Shown here piece after piece: positions 47,415-56,474 of a stretch of 64,000 nt of DNA. The DNA is taken from contig NZ_JBNAGF010000004.1 in assembly GCF_049801055.1 (NCBI RefSeq), forward strand, positions 124,001-188,000, read 5' to 3'. The stretch is from JBNAGF01 sp049801055 (GTDB lineage Bacteria > Pseudomonadota > Alphaproteobacteria > Rhodobacterales > Rhodobacteraceae). Position numbers and translations under genes: made by a program. Under the pieces are notes generated by a model that was not told where the DNA came from, searched no databases, and saw only the letters and a program-made list of their open reading frames with translations. The number at the start of each line of letters is the position of its first letter. Within the stretch, counting starts at the first letter, position 1.

Positions 47415-48257
47415 TCAGCGTCCGGGAATGTCATCGCGCGGAGGGGCAGGCTCCCAGTTCTCGATCAGATCGACAGCTTGTTGCGCAGTGTCGACGAACC
47501 GGAACAGATCGAGATCTTCTTCGGAAATGGTTCCGGCATCGGCCAGAGCTTCCCAGTTGATCACCCGCTCCCAGAAATCCTGACCGAAAAGCAGGAATGG
47601 CACCCGGTCCATGCGTCCCGTCTGGATCAGGGTCAGAGACTCGAATAGCTCATCAAGGGTGCCAAACCCTCCCGGGAAAATGGTGATCGCTCTCGCGCGC
47701 ATCAGGAAATGCATCTTACGAATGGCAAAGTAGTGGAAATTGAACGCCAGCTCTGGGGTGACAAATTCGTTGGGCGCCTGTTCGTGAGGCAGAACGATGT
47801 TCAAACCGATCGAACACCCGTCGGCATCTAGTGCACCACGATTTCCGGCCTCCATTACGCCGGGGCCGCCACCGGTTACAATCACGTTCTCCCGGCATCC
47901 ACTCTGCTTTGATTTCTCTGTGACAAGGCGAGCAAACTCGCGTGCTTCGTCATAATAGGCAGACAGATCGGCAAGAGTTTGCGTGCGTGCGGTGTGCTTT
48001 TTTTCAGGCTCGGGAATGCGCGCGCCTCCGAACATCACAACAGTCGATGTGATCTCCCGCTCTTCCAGCATCAGCTGCGGCTTGAGCAGTTCCAGTTGCA
48101 GCCGGACCGGGCGCAATTCGTCACGACACAGAAAATCCTCGTCCGCAAATGCAAGCCGGTAGGATGGAGACCGGGTCTGCGGCGTATCCGGGACCTCGCG
48201 CGCGGTAGAGCGGTCAAGGTGGGCGTCGCGGAACGGGCTGCGGCGGTCGTCTTTCAT
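47415..48257 (-). CDS. LOG-family protein (TIGR00730 type)
   Basis: A 280-residue protein of the lysine-decarboxylase-like LOG fold, which in cytokinin-activating relatives is a phosphoribohydrolase. The nucleotide-binding GGGPGVMEAGNRGA and the catalytic PGGFGTLDEL motifs are intact. The first 80 residues are an extension over the core of about 200 residues. The ATG at 48257 (MKDDRRSPFR) is chosen over upstream frame. Its true role here is unknown. Divergent from the dehydratase gene. Confidence 0.88.
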   Translation of the reverse strand: MKDDRRSPFRDAHLDRSTAREVPDTPQTRSPSYRLAFADEDFLCRDELRPVRLQLELLKPQLMLEEREITSTVVMFGGARIPEPEKKHTARTQTLADLSAYYDEAREFARLVTEKSKQSGCRENVIVTGGGPGVMEAGNRGALDADGCSIGLNIVLPHEQAPNEFVTPELAFNFHYFAIRKMHFLMRARAITIFPGGFGTLDELFESLTLIQTGRMDRVPFLLFGQDFWERVINWEALADAGTISEEDLDLFRFVDTAQQAVDLIENWEPAPPRDDIPGR

Positions 48258-48337
48258 TGCGTTTGGATCCCTGCTTTTCGTTGATACCTCACAGGTATAG
48301 GGTTCGCTGACACAACACCAGTAACGGAACGCGGAAC

Positions 48338-49255
48338 ATGGACTGGAAATCCGAAATTGAGGCCGCCGCGGCACGGATCGGCCACCGGGTGCAGGCTACG
48401 CCGGTGGTGAACGTGTCTGGCTTCGGGTTGGACCATCCGGTCGAACTAAAATTGGAGCACATGCAGCATACCGGCAGTTTCAAGGCGCGCGGTGCCTTTA
48501 ACGCGCTGCTCGCCTCTGATGTACCGGCGGCCGGGATCGTCGCGGCGTCCGGCGGCAATCACGGAGCAGCGGCAGCTTTTGCGGCACACGCGCTTGGGAT
48601 TCCTGCGCGGGTTTTCGTGCCGGAAATGGCCGGCCCATCGAAAATTGGCTTGATCGAGCGCATCGGAGCTGAACTGACCGTGGTGCCCGGAGAGTATGCC
48701 AATGCCCTGGCGCTGGCACAGGACTACGAATGCAGCACCGGAGCGATGCAGATCCACGCCTATGACGCCCTCGAAACCGTGGCCGGTCAGGGCACCTGTA
48801 TCCGGGAATGGGAACAACAGGGCCTGCAAGCTGACACCGTGCTCATAGCCGTTGGCGGCGGCGGTTTAATTGGTGGAACCTTGGCGTGGCTTCAACAGGC
48901 GCGGAGGGTGGTGGCTGTAGAGCCGGAAACCTCCTGCGCACTTCGAGCAGCACAGCTTGCTGGCCAACCCGTTGACGTCGAAGTATCAGGTGTGGCTGCA
49001 AATGCCCTTGGAGCACGACGAATAGGCGATATTTGTTTTGATTTGGCGAAGGGTATCGACACGGTTCTGGTCAAGGACGATGCGATCAAAACTGCACAGA
49101 AGGCCCTTTGGCAGGAACGGCGGATTCTGGTGGAACCCGCAGGGGCAACGGCGCTGGCTGCGCTGATGTCCGGATCCTACCGACCGGAACCCGGAGAACG
49201 GGTGGCTGTTCTGATTTGCGGGGGCAACATAGCCCCGGACCCGCAATTGTCCTGA
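48338..49255 (+). CDS. PLP-dependent threonine/serine dehydratase family protein
   Basis: A 305-residue fold-type II PLP enzyme. The PLP lysine lies in HTGSFKARGA (about residue 49), ASGGNHG binds the phosphate and VGGGGLIGG the cofactor. It lacks the C-terminal ACT domain of biosynthetic IlvA, so a catabolic threonine or serine (or 3-hydroxyaspartate) dehydratase/racemase is likely; the substrate is not decided by sequence. It lies about 80 bases before dapD in the same direction. Confidence 0.87.
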   Translation: MDWKSEIEAAAARIGHRVQATPVVNVSGFGLDHPVELKLEHMQHTGSFKARGAFNALLASDVPAAGIVAASGGNHGAAAAFAAHALGIPARVFVPEMAGPSKIGLIERIGAELTVVPGEYANALALAQDYECSTGAMQIHAYDALETVAGQGTCIREWEQQGLQADTVLIAVGGGGLIGGTLAWLQQARRVVAVEPETSCALRAAQLAGQPVDVEVSGVAANALGARRIGDICFDLAKGIDTVLVKDDAIKTAQKALWQERRILVEPAGATALAALMSGSYRPEPGERVAVLICGGNIAPDPQLS

Positions 49256-49332
49256 CAGCGTCGCATTGCGCAACGGCTGCCACTTTCGTATAGGCCAGCG
49301 CAACGTGAACAAATTCAGCAGGGAGCCACTCC

Positions 49333-50160
49333 ATGTCCAACGCCCAACTCGAAGCCGCAATCGAAGCCGCTTGGGAAGCCCGTGACACCATCACCCCCGC
49401 CACCAGCGGCGAACAACGCGAGGCCATCGAGGATACGCTGAATGCGCTGGACAGCGGATCGCTGCGCGTGGCCGAAAAGCTCGCCGATGGGTCTTGGCAT
49501 GTGAACCAATGGGCAAAGAAGGCCGTTCTACTGGGCTTTCGCATCAAGGACATGGAAATCCACACCGGCGGCCCGCAGGGCGGCGGCTGGTGGGACAAAG
49601 TGGACAGCAAGTTCACCGGCTGGAGTGATCAGCACTGGACTTCCGCCGGCTTTCGTGCGGTTCCCAATTGTGTTGTGCGCAAGTCCGCATACATTGCTCC
49701 CGGCGTCGTTTTGATGCCATCGTTCGTCAATCTCGGCGCCTATGTGGACGAAGGCACCATGGTCGATACATGGGCCACGGTCGGATCCTGCGCCCAGATC
49801 GGCAAAAATGTTCACCTGTCAGGCGGCGTCGGCATTGGTGGAGTTCTGGAACCCATGCAGGCCGGACCTACCATCATCGAGGACAATTGCTTTATCGGTG
49901 CCCGCTCTGAAGTGGTCGAAGGCTGCATCGTGCGCGAGGGTTCGGTTCTCGGCATGGGCGTGTTCATCGGACAATCCACAAAGATCGTTGATCGCGAAAC
50001 CGGAGAAGTCATGTACGGCGAGGTTCCTCCTTACTCGGTTGTAGTTGCCGGTTCTATGCCCTCGAAGAACAATGTCAGCCTGTATTGCGCGGTCATTGTC
50101 AAACGGGTGGACGAGAAAACCCGTTCCAAAACCGGTATCAACGAATTGCTGCGCGAATGA
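49333..50160 (+). CDS. dapD: 2,3,4,5-tetrahydropyridine-2,6-dicarboxylate N-succinyltransferase
   Basis: DapD makes N-succinyl-2-amino-6-ketopimelate, a step of lysine and meso-diaminopimelate synthesis. The 275-residue product has an N-terminal helical domain and a left-handed beta-helix of hexapeptide repeats (about 105-240). The active-site segments GGWWDKVDSKF and the GVGIGGVLEP repeat are as in the trimeric enzyme. It ends at a strong terminator. dapE, the next enzyme but one, lies 6.3 kb downstream beyond the Hint cluster. Confidence 0.97.
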   Translation: MSNAQLEAAIEAAWEARDTITPATSGEQREAIEDTLNALDSGSLRVAEKLADGSWHVNQWAKKAVLLGFRIKDMEIHTGGPQGGGWWDKVDSKFTGWSDQHWTSAGFRAVPNCVVRKSAYIAPGVVLMPSFVNLGAYVDEGTMVDTWATVGSCAQIGKNVHLSGGVGIGGVLEPMQAGPTIIEDNCFIGARSEVVEGCIVREGSVLGMGVFIGQSTKIVDRETGEVMYGEVPPYSVVVAGSMPSKNNVSLYCAVIVKRVDEKTRSKTGINELLRE

Positions 50161-50181
50161 GCAGACAGTTCAGATGATTGT

Positions 50182-50216
50182 GGGCCGCTGCGGGGAACCC
50201 CAGCGGCCCTTTTTTT
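50182..50216 (+). terminator. Rho-independent terminator after dapD
   Basis: GGGCCGCT and AGCGGCCC, with an inner GGGG/CCCC stem and a two-base bulge, form a long hairpin followed by TTTTTTT. It lies 22 bases after the dapD stop. Confidence 0.9.
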
Positions 50217-50233
50217 GTCGCAGTTGTGCCGGG

Positions 50234-51854
50234 CTAACCAGAGATACGCCTTGGCTCGCCGCCTCCTGGATCAAGCGAATTGGATAGCAAAGCGTTGGCT
50301 TCGAACGAACGCAGGACCGGACGTGTGGTCGGACCATAGCCCGACGCGCATTTCTGCTGGAGATCGGGCATCAGCCTCAAGGCTTTATCTTGGGTTTCGC
50401 GGTCGAACGCGCCAAAAGACGACAGGCCCGGATGATAGCTTTCGCTGAGCATCCCACCCCCGCAAATGATCTCGTGGTCATCAAAGAGAAGATGCACATA
50501 GGTGACCAGCCCACCGCGCATATCCTGCCGTATGCTATGGTCGTTCACCAGATCCTTTGCCTTGACCAAAACCTCTGGTTCGCCAAACAGAACCTCGGCG
50601 CGGGTGGAAGTGACCAGCACGCGGTGATTGGGGGATAAAGCGACCAATTGGTGCGGGCCGATCGCTCCGGCTCTGAAAACGATGGGGGCACATTTACCGC
50701 TGCTCACGACACGCGTTCGCCCGACCCATCGCAATGGCTTCAATCCGCTGTCAAGTCCAGACCATGGTGCCAGGCGTCAACAATTCCACCGGTTGATGGC
50801 CGGTTGCCGTCTGAATCAAGGTCCCTGCCACGAAACAAGCCACATCGGGTTCGGTATGGAGTGTCACGAATGCGGTGTCACTGTTGCCGGATCCGTCCGC
50901 AACCCGGTATGAGAATGCGCTGCTGCCTGGCGTCTCAGCGGCGACAACGGAAAACGTTCCATCGGGGTTCAGCGTTATTGTCTCACCCGTTGCAAGCTCC
51001 ACAGAATCGCCGGCCTCAACAGCCTGACCGTTAATGTGCGTCAGCGACAGGGTTCCACCATTTGCGGTGGAATCATTGGTCAGGACATTAAGTGTCAAAG
51101 CCGAATTCTCAGTCAGCGTCAGTTCGTCGTCGCGGGCAATCAAGGCCGTTTGAACCGAGTTTCCGGCGATCATCAGGTTGCTGTCATAAGCTCCGTCGCC
51201 ACCGTCGGCTATGGCGATCTTGATCGAATTCACCTCACCGGGATTGACCGGAGCCTTAAGGGTCAAAGTCACCGTAAACCCGTCCATTTCGGTTTCTGCG
51301 ACTTCGGCATGGGCCGGGTTATCCACATAAAGGTTCTGGTTGCTTACATCGTTGATATTGTTAATCGTGATGTCTCCATCCCCGATCGTCAGTTCAGCTT
51401 TTTCTCCGTTCACGAACACACCGACAGCGTCGTTGAACCCGGAGCCTGCATATTCCAGATACTCTTCGGATGAGAATGTGATCTGCATTGTCAGTTCTGA
51501 CCCCTGCGGCACGAATTCGGCCTCGATCACTGCGGCATCAAAAGTCTTGGTCCCGGCGATATCTTCGAGATCCTTGTCCCCGGATCGCCCATGATTTGTC
51601 GATGTGCCGGAAGACTGATTGGAGTCGCCCATTCCCGAGGTCACGGCCGTTGCCTTGCCCGTCGACAGGATTACACCCGTGTCCGACGGGGTTAGATGCG
51701 GCGCGATGCTGTCGCCATCGGAATAGATCCCCGAAGCCGATCCTGCGCCGGAGTAACTTGCCGACACGATTTCAATTCCAGTTCCGAACATGGCGTCCGC
51801 CATCTCCGACGCGCTCGCCTTGGTATCAATTGGCAACTTCTGTGTTTTGGGCAT
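50234..51854 (-). pseudogene. Choice-of-anchor L / Hint protein, frameshifted
   Basis: This is the paralogue of the intact gene at 54580-56154, but its frame breaks. The first part (from the ATG at 51854) has the choice-of-anchor L domain (DGDSIAP, FSSEEYLEY, EMDGFTVT, YDSNL), a Cadherin-like segment and the start of the Hint domain (CFVAGTLIQT), then ends at TGA (50751-50753) after TPGTMVWT. The remaining Hint half (KPLRWVGRTR ... VLSPNHRVL ... ending PRRISG at 50234) follows in another frame. Dropping one T in ACTTGACAG restores the frame. A recent mutation, an assembly error or +1 frameshifting (context TGA-C) are all possible. Confidence 0.8.
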
Positions 51855-52007
51855 CACTAGCCTCTCCTCTACTCGCCCACTTGGGTAAAGAAGCTTTCTT
51901 CACAATTCCTTTCTCTCTGTCTTGTGAGTTTTCGGAAATTGACTCGAAAAGGTCGTGGCAGGTTCGGTGAGGTTGCGGGCGCGCGTTCCAGGCGCTATTG
52001 CCCCTGC

Positions 52008-52352
52008 ATGAAAAAAGAAAAGTCATCCCGCCAGCAGGTCTACACCCTTGTTGTCCAGATCGGGCGCAAAGACGGCGACGGGCTGCCCGATGGTGCAACC
52101 GGGGCGGCGCTAATTTGTTATGCCAGCGGCATCGACGAAGCCGAAGCCGTCAGAGAAACCGTCGCAATTCTGAAGCAGGCCGACACCGCTCCGCTGGATG
52201 TTACCGGATACGGGACGCTGGCCGAACGCGAAGCTGAAGGTCACGAAATTGGCGGTGACGAGCGCGAACTGATGCATCGCGCTCTGGAAGAAAACGCCGT
52301 AATCGTTGCTCAGATGACACCGTTTTTTGACGACGGAACAAAGGAAGCCTGA
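52008..52352 (+). CDS. Small hypothetical protein
   Basis: A 114-residue cytoplasmic protein, MKKEKSSRQQVYTLVVQIGR..., with no recognised family. The start is the ATG at 52008. The N terminus is basic and the rest acidic (DDGTKEA end). The segment GIDEAEAVRETVAILKQADT looks helical. It is flanked by genes on the opposite strand and ends 6 bases before the channel-like gene. Confidence 0.6.
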   Translation: MKKEKSSRQQVYTLVVQIGRKDGDGLPDGATGAALICYASGIDEAEAVRETVAILKQADTAPLDVTGYGTLAEREAEGHEIGGDERELMHRALEENAVIVAQMTPFFDDGTKEA

Positions 52353-52358
52353 AACAAC

Positions 52359-53414
52359 TCAGTTTCGGTGTCCAAACCACTTGCGATAGATCTTGTCATA
52401 GGTGCCGTCTTCGCGCAGTGCGAGTAGCGCCTGATTGACCTCTTCCACCAGCGAGCTTCCGGTCGGAAACGCGATACCATAGTTTTCTCGCAAAAAAACG
52501 GAACCGGTTATACTGGCGATGCCATTACCATCATGGCTGGCATAATAGGACAGGATCGGTGCATCAAACACCACCGCGTCAATCTTGCCTTCTTCAAACG
52601 CTTCCAGCATCGGGACAAGACCGGGAAAGTCGGAATAGTCGATTTCTCGGCGGTCAAGAAATCCTGACGCGGTCGACCCGCTTATTGTTGCAACCCTCTT
52701 GCCATAAAGATCATTGACCGAGTTCACTGATCCGCTGATCGCATCGATCGTCATCACAGAGGTGATTTTTGCGGTAAATACAGAAACGATGAACAGCGAC
52801 GAGATTACGAGGACGACGCCAAACAAGCGACCAAAAGCCGTGCGAGGAACACGTTCTTCGAAACCTCCGTTCACCACAAGGTTCAATGCCCACCAGAAAG
52901 AGGGAAACCACGCCTCTTGCGCCGGGCGGTCAAAGTAAGGTTGAGCCCGACGCTCAAAATACCACATCAACATCCCGCCACTCATCAGAATCAAAAACGC
53001 GATGCCGATTGCAAGAAACAGATCTCGCGACATAAGCGCACGGACCAAGGACGGAGTTCTGACCTGATCCGACGGAACCATGATCTGTAGTCCGGATTCG
53101 AAAATGGGCTGGCTGAAGTCGAACTCGGTTTCACGCGAAGAGGTGATCGAAATGTTCGCGATCGCCAAATCCACTGACCCTTCCCGAACAGCTCCGAGCA
53201 TATCACCAAACTGTTCGGTGCGAGCCACGCGGTACTGCCAATCAAGCGCGTCGGACAGCGCCTGCAACAATTCCATCGAAAACCCGGTATCCACACCTTC
53301 TTCGACCATCGAAAAGGGCGGACGGGTCACAGTAGACACCGTCAGAGTTTGGCTTGAGGCGCCTTGACCCCAGGTCGCGCAGACTAGGATCAGAGCAAAC
53401 AGGAATTTCAACAT
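52359..53414 (-). CDS. Ionotropic-glutamate-receptor-like channel protein
   Basis: A 351-residue membrane protein laid out as in prokaryotic glutamate receptors (GluR0). It has a signal peptide (1-21), binding lobe S1 (about 24-125), helix M1 (131-153), a re-entrant pore segment (about 168-191), helix M2 (196-220) and lobe S2 (about 228-345) with the SBP-type pattern LYGKRVATISGSTA. The pore sequence FWWALNLVVNGGFEERVP lacks the TVGYGD potassium filter. The bound ligand and ion are unknown. It could instead be an unusual receptor without conduction. It lies between the Hint genes. Confidence 0.8.
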   Translation of the reverse strand: MLKFLFALILVCATWGQGASSQTLTVSTVTRPPFSMVEEGVDTGFSMELLQALSDALDWQYRVARTEQFGDMLGAVREGSVDLAIANISITSSRETEFDFSQPIFESGLQIMVPSDQVRTPSLVRALMSRDLFLAIGIAFLILMSGGMLMWYFERRAQPYFDRPAQEAWFPSFWWALNLVVNGGFEERVPRTAFGRLFGVVLVISSLFIVSVFTAKITSVMTIDAISGSVNSVNDLYGKRVATISGSTASGFLDRREIDYSDFPGLVPMLEAFEEGKIDAVVFDAPILSYYASHDGNGIASITGSVFLRENYGIAFPTGSSLVEEVNQALLALREDGTYDKIYRKWFGHRN

Positions 53415-53480
53415 AGGGAAACAACGTCCGATTTTGCTCCGTCTAACGCAGAACCGTTAACCAGAGCAAGCGGTCTGCAA

Positions 53481-54575
53481 TCAGGCGACCCGGCGTTCCG
53501 CGAGGATCCGTGCATCGAAGGTATGAAGAAGTTGGTGGCTCGGTCGCCGATGATCGGGAAGACTGGAACGGGGCAGATTGGCCATCAATGATGCTTCCAG
53601 CAATCTTGGTTTTCGGCTGATCCGACCGACATATAAGCTTTCACCAACCGTGCCGGCCAGATCCAAAGGCTCATGCCCCGGCAAAATGACTTGGGAATAA
53701 GTACTCGTAGCCCCCCAACCCTCGGGCAACACGGATGTGCCTCCCAGCAGGTTACCGGCGGAGGTCATCACTGCCTCTTGCCCGAAAAGGTACTCTACGT
53801 CCGAACCAGAGAGCACCAGACGCTGCGAGGCACTGACCAAAACATCTTTGCGAAGACCGAAATAGGGGCTTCGCAACCGCAGTGGAGCAAACGTCCCACG
53901 AGCCGGAACAGTTCGGCAGATCTGGTGCAAAACTGGCACCACCTCACCATCGGCGGAAAGTATGGTATCGCCCCGCACCAATGCCTGCACCGGGCGATAT
54001 CCCTCTGGCGTGGCGACCGGTGTGTCTGGATGCAGGCTGGGGCTTGGCCCGATTGGCTCAATTCCGTCGGAAAGGGCGAGAAATACCACGTCCGGCGCAA
54101 GATAGCGGTCTGGCCCTGCCTGCATCAGCGTCAGAAGGTCACTGACTGGCAACGGCTTGGGCGAGGCAATGATTTCCACGGTGACCCGACCAAGATCCGG
54201 GCGTTCCACGGCCAACCGCGCCCAGCGCTGCGGGGCATCCCAGCTGTAGGTAATACGCAGCACGTCCATTCGGCCCGGCGCGGTTTCGTCGATCGTGCGA
54301 TGCAGCAGGTGGCCGTCCTGATTGAACACCAATGCCACTCCGCCGCCCGGAATCGACTGCAAGGAAAAGTGAAACGGCCATACACCGGGACGATCATAAT
54401 AAACCAGCGGTTCCGGCTCGGCAGCAGCGGAAAGGCGGGTTTCGACAACGAGAGAACCGCGCGGCATGATCGCGTCTGGCGAATGGGACAAAAGATCGGG
54501 CTCGGAAGTAGGCCTACCCAGTCCCCGAAACGAGAGATTGTCCCCGCGATGGTCGGAAACGGCGATCCAGGCCAT
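53481..54575 (-). CDS. Hint-domain protein lacking the first cysteine
   Basis: A 364-residue protein. Residues 1-175 are a beta-rich region without signal peptide, and the rest is a Hint-like (hedgehog/intein) domain. The block A site is HPDTPVATPEGYRPVQALVRGD, where family members and the neighbour have CF.AGT, so the nucleophilic cysteine is absent. RLVLSGSDVEYLFG replaces the block B TPxHxxxV region. Autoprocessing is therefore doubtful. It starts 4 bases after the stop of the intact choice-of-anchor L gene, so they form one transcript. Confidence 0.75.
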   Translation of the reverse strand: MAWIAVSDHRGDNLSFRGLGRPTSEPDLLSHSPDAIMPRGSLVVETRLSAAAEPEPLVYYDRPGVWPFHFSLQSIPGGGVALVFNQDGHLLHRTIDETAPGRMDVLRITYSWDAPQRWARLAVERPDLGRVTVEIIASPKPLPVSDLLTLMQAGPDRYLAPDVVFLALSDGIEPIGPSPSLHPDTPVATPEGYRPVQALVRGDTILSADGEVVPVLHQICRTVPARGTFAPLRLRSPYFGLRKDVLVSASQRLVLSGSDVEYLFGQEAVMTSAGNLLGGTSVLPEGWGATSTYSQVILPGHEPLDLAGTVGESLYVGRISRKPRLLEASLMANLPRSSLPDHRRPSHQLLHTFDARILAERRVA

Positions 54576-54579
54576 CAGG

Positions 54580-56154
54580 TCAGGCCGCCTTGTGTCCGGA
54601 CATCAGCAACTGGGCCTCGAACTGGCGCAGCGTCCTTCGGGCGGCGCCCCCATAGCCTTCGCCCGTTGCAGGATCGAGTTCGGGAAACAACGCGCAGATT
54701 TCCTCGAGTACCGGTTGTTCGAAGAGATGCGAAGTCTGTGGTCCGGGCAGGAAGCTCTCGGTGGCCAATCCTTCGGAGTAGATCACCTGATGGCGGTCGA
54801 ACATCAGATGGACATAAGTGACCTCACCACCCGGCACTCGCGTGATGCTATGGTCGTTGACCAGATCCTTAGCCGCGACCAGAACCTCCCCCTCACCGAA
54901 CAACAACTCGGCCAGCCCATCGCGCAACAACACCCGGTGCTGAGGCGATACAGTGAGCTCGCGATGCGCGCCAAAGGTTCCCGCCCGGATCCTGATCGGA
55001 GCGAAATCACCCTCGGCTCGAACCGAGCGCTTCCCTATCCAGCGCAAGGGACGGGCTCCGTCATCCTGCGTCATGACAAGATCGCCCGGGCGCAGTTTCT
55101 CAACTGGAACCTCTCCAAGCGGGGTCAGAATCCCGGTTCCGGCCACAAAGCAGGGTATGGCGCTAACCTCGACAAAGGCCGTGTCCGACAAGCCTCCGCT
55201 CTCCACCGTGTAGGTGAAGTTGAAATCCTCAATGTCTCCATTGCCAACAACCGTTATGGTTCCGTCGGCGTTTAGCTGGACTGTTTGACCGGAATTGAGC
55301 GTCACCGTGCTGCCCGCAGTGACAGCCACGCCATTGATGTGGGTAATGGTCAGAGTGCCGCCGCCGTCATTGTGGTCGTTGGCTGTCACGTCGATGGTCG
55401 AAGACCCGTTCGGATAGATCGTTGTACTGTCTGCCCTCGCCACGAGATCGGTCTGAACAGAGTCCGCTGCAATCAAGAGATTTGAATCATAACTGCTGTC
55501 CGACACATCGGCGATGCCGATCTTGATGGTGTTCTCGGCACCGGCGACCACGTTCATGGTCAGCGTCATGGTGACGGTCAGGCCGTCCATCTCGGTGTTA
55601 TAGGCGCTTGTGGAGTTGTCGAGGTAGAGGTTTTCGTTCACGCCGGAATTGAGGTTGCCGGGATCCGCATCTCCGTCTCCGACTTCCAGATCGACCAACG
55701 AACCATTAACCCAGACGCCAACAAAATCCTGAAACTGCGAGGATGTGTATTCTGGGTATTCCTCGGACGAAAAAATGAACTGCATGGTCATCACGTTCGA
55801 GTCCGGAACGAACCGCACCTCGAGATAGGATGCGTCATAAGTCCGAGCGCCGGCGGCCTGATTGAAGTCAGACTGGTTGTTGGGCCCACGCGTGTTGGAC
55901 GACGTGTTGGTGTCCTGGTTCGCTTGTCCGCTGGAGTTGGTGTAGTGTGTGGCCCGTCCTGTCGACAGGATGATGCCGGTGTCGCCCGGAGTAGCTCCCG
56001 GGGCAATGCTGTCGCCGTTCGAGTAGACCGCAGAGGATCTGTTGTCGCCGACATAAACGGCACCAAGGATATTCGCCCCTGCGCCGAAGATTGTCTGCGC
56101 CATCAAAAGCGCGCTTGCACCGGTATTGTAGGTAAGTTCCTGTGCTGCAACCAT
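54580..56154 (-). CDS. Choice-of-anchor L domain protein with C-terminal Hint domain
   Basis: A 524-residue protein. The first 270 residues match the choice-of-anchor L domain (FGAGANILGA, NGDSIAP, FSSEEYPEY, TEMDGLTVTMTL, SYDSNLLIA), followed by a Cadherin/Ig-like segment (to about 345). A Hint domain then starts at CFVAGTGILTPLGE and contains LTVSPQHRVLL and DLVNDHSI. The ATG at 56154 is chosen with GAGGGCAGG upstream. No N-terminal signal peptide is visible; relatives are thought to be secreted by a non-Sec route. It is a tandem paralogue of the frameshifted gene at 50234-51854. Confidence 0.85.
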   Translation of the reverse strand: MVAAQELTYNTGASALLMAQTIFGAGANILGAVYVGDNRSSAVYSNGDSIAPGATPGDTGIILSTGRATHYTNSSGQANQDTNTSSNTRGPNNQSDFNQAAGARTYDASYLEVRFVPDSNVMTMQFIFSSEEYPEYTSSQFQDFVGVWVNGSLVDLEVGDGDADPGNLNSGVNENLYLDNSTSAYNTEMDGLTVTMTLTMNVVAGAENTIKIGIADVSDSSYDSNLLIAADSVQTDLVARADSTTIYPNGSSTIDVTANDHNDGGGTLTITHINGVAVTAGSTVTLNSGQTVQLNADGTITVVGNGDIEDFNFTYTVESGGLSDTAFVEVSAIPCFVAGTGILTPLGEVPVEKLRPGDLVMTQDDGARPLRWIGKRSVRAEGDFAPIRIRAGTFGAHRELTVSPQHRVLLRDGLAELLFGEGEVLVAAKDLVNDHSITRVPGGEVTYVHLMFDRHQVIYSEGLATESFLPGPQTSHLFEQPVLEEICALFPELDPATGEGYGGAARRTLRQFEAQLLMSGHKAA

Positions 56155-56474
56155 GTCCTGCCCTCTATCCAAGGCAGACAGCACCGCCGCAAAGCCTGAT
56201 AGGCCTTGTCGGTCAACCCTGCGCCAACTCTTCTGGTCTGGTCACAGGTCAGCGGCCCATAATGCAGCCGTTATGCTCGATGCCCTGCCTCGGGTCTTTG
56301 TTTTGCAACTGGGTATCACGCCAGTCCCCGTGCTGTTAAGCGGTCTTGGTCCGTACAACCTCAGATCGCTGCTTTTGGGCCACAATTCCGCTTCAGCCTG
56401 TTTTTTTTCCGTCCGGATTTGCACCCTGTTCGAAACCACTATAGCCATGTCCCACGAATTTCAGGAGCTTGCCT
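56155..56474. other. Divergent region between the Hint gene and dapE
   Basis: A 320-base stretch with no credible gene. On the plus strand TTGCAC (56419-56424) and TATAGC (56440-56445) could serve as a dapE promoter, though the spacing of 15 is short. A run of T residues lies at 56399-56408. Confidence 0.4.
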
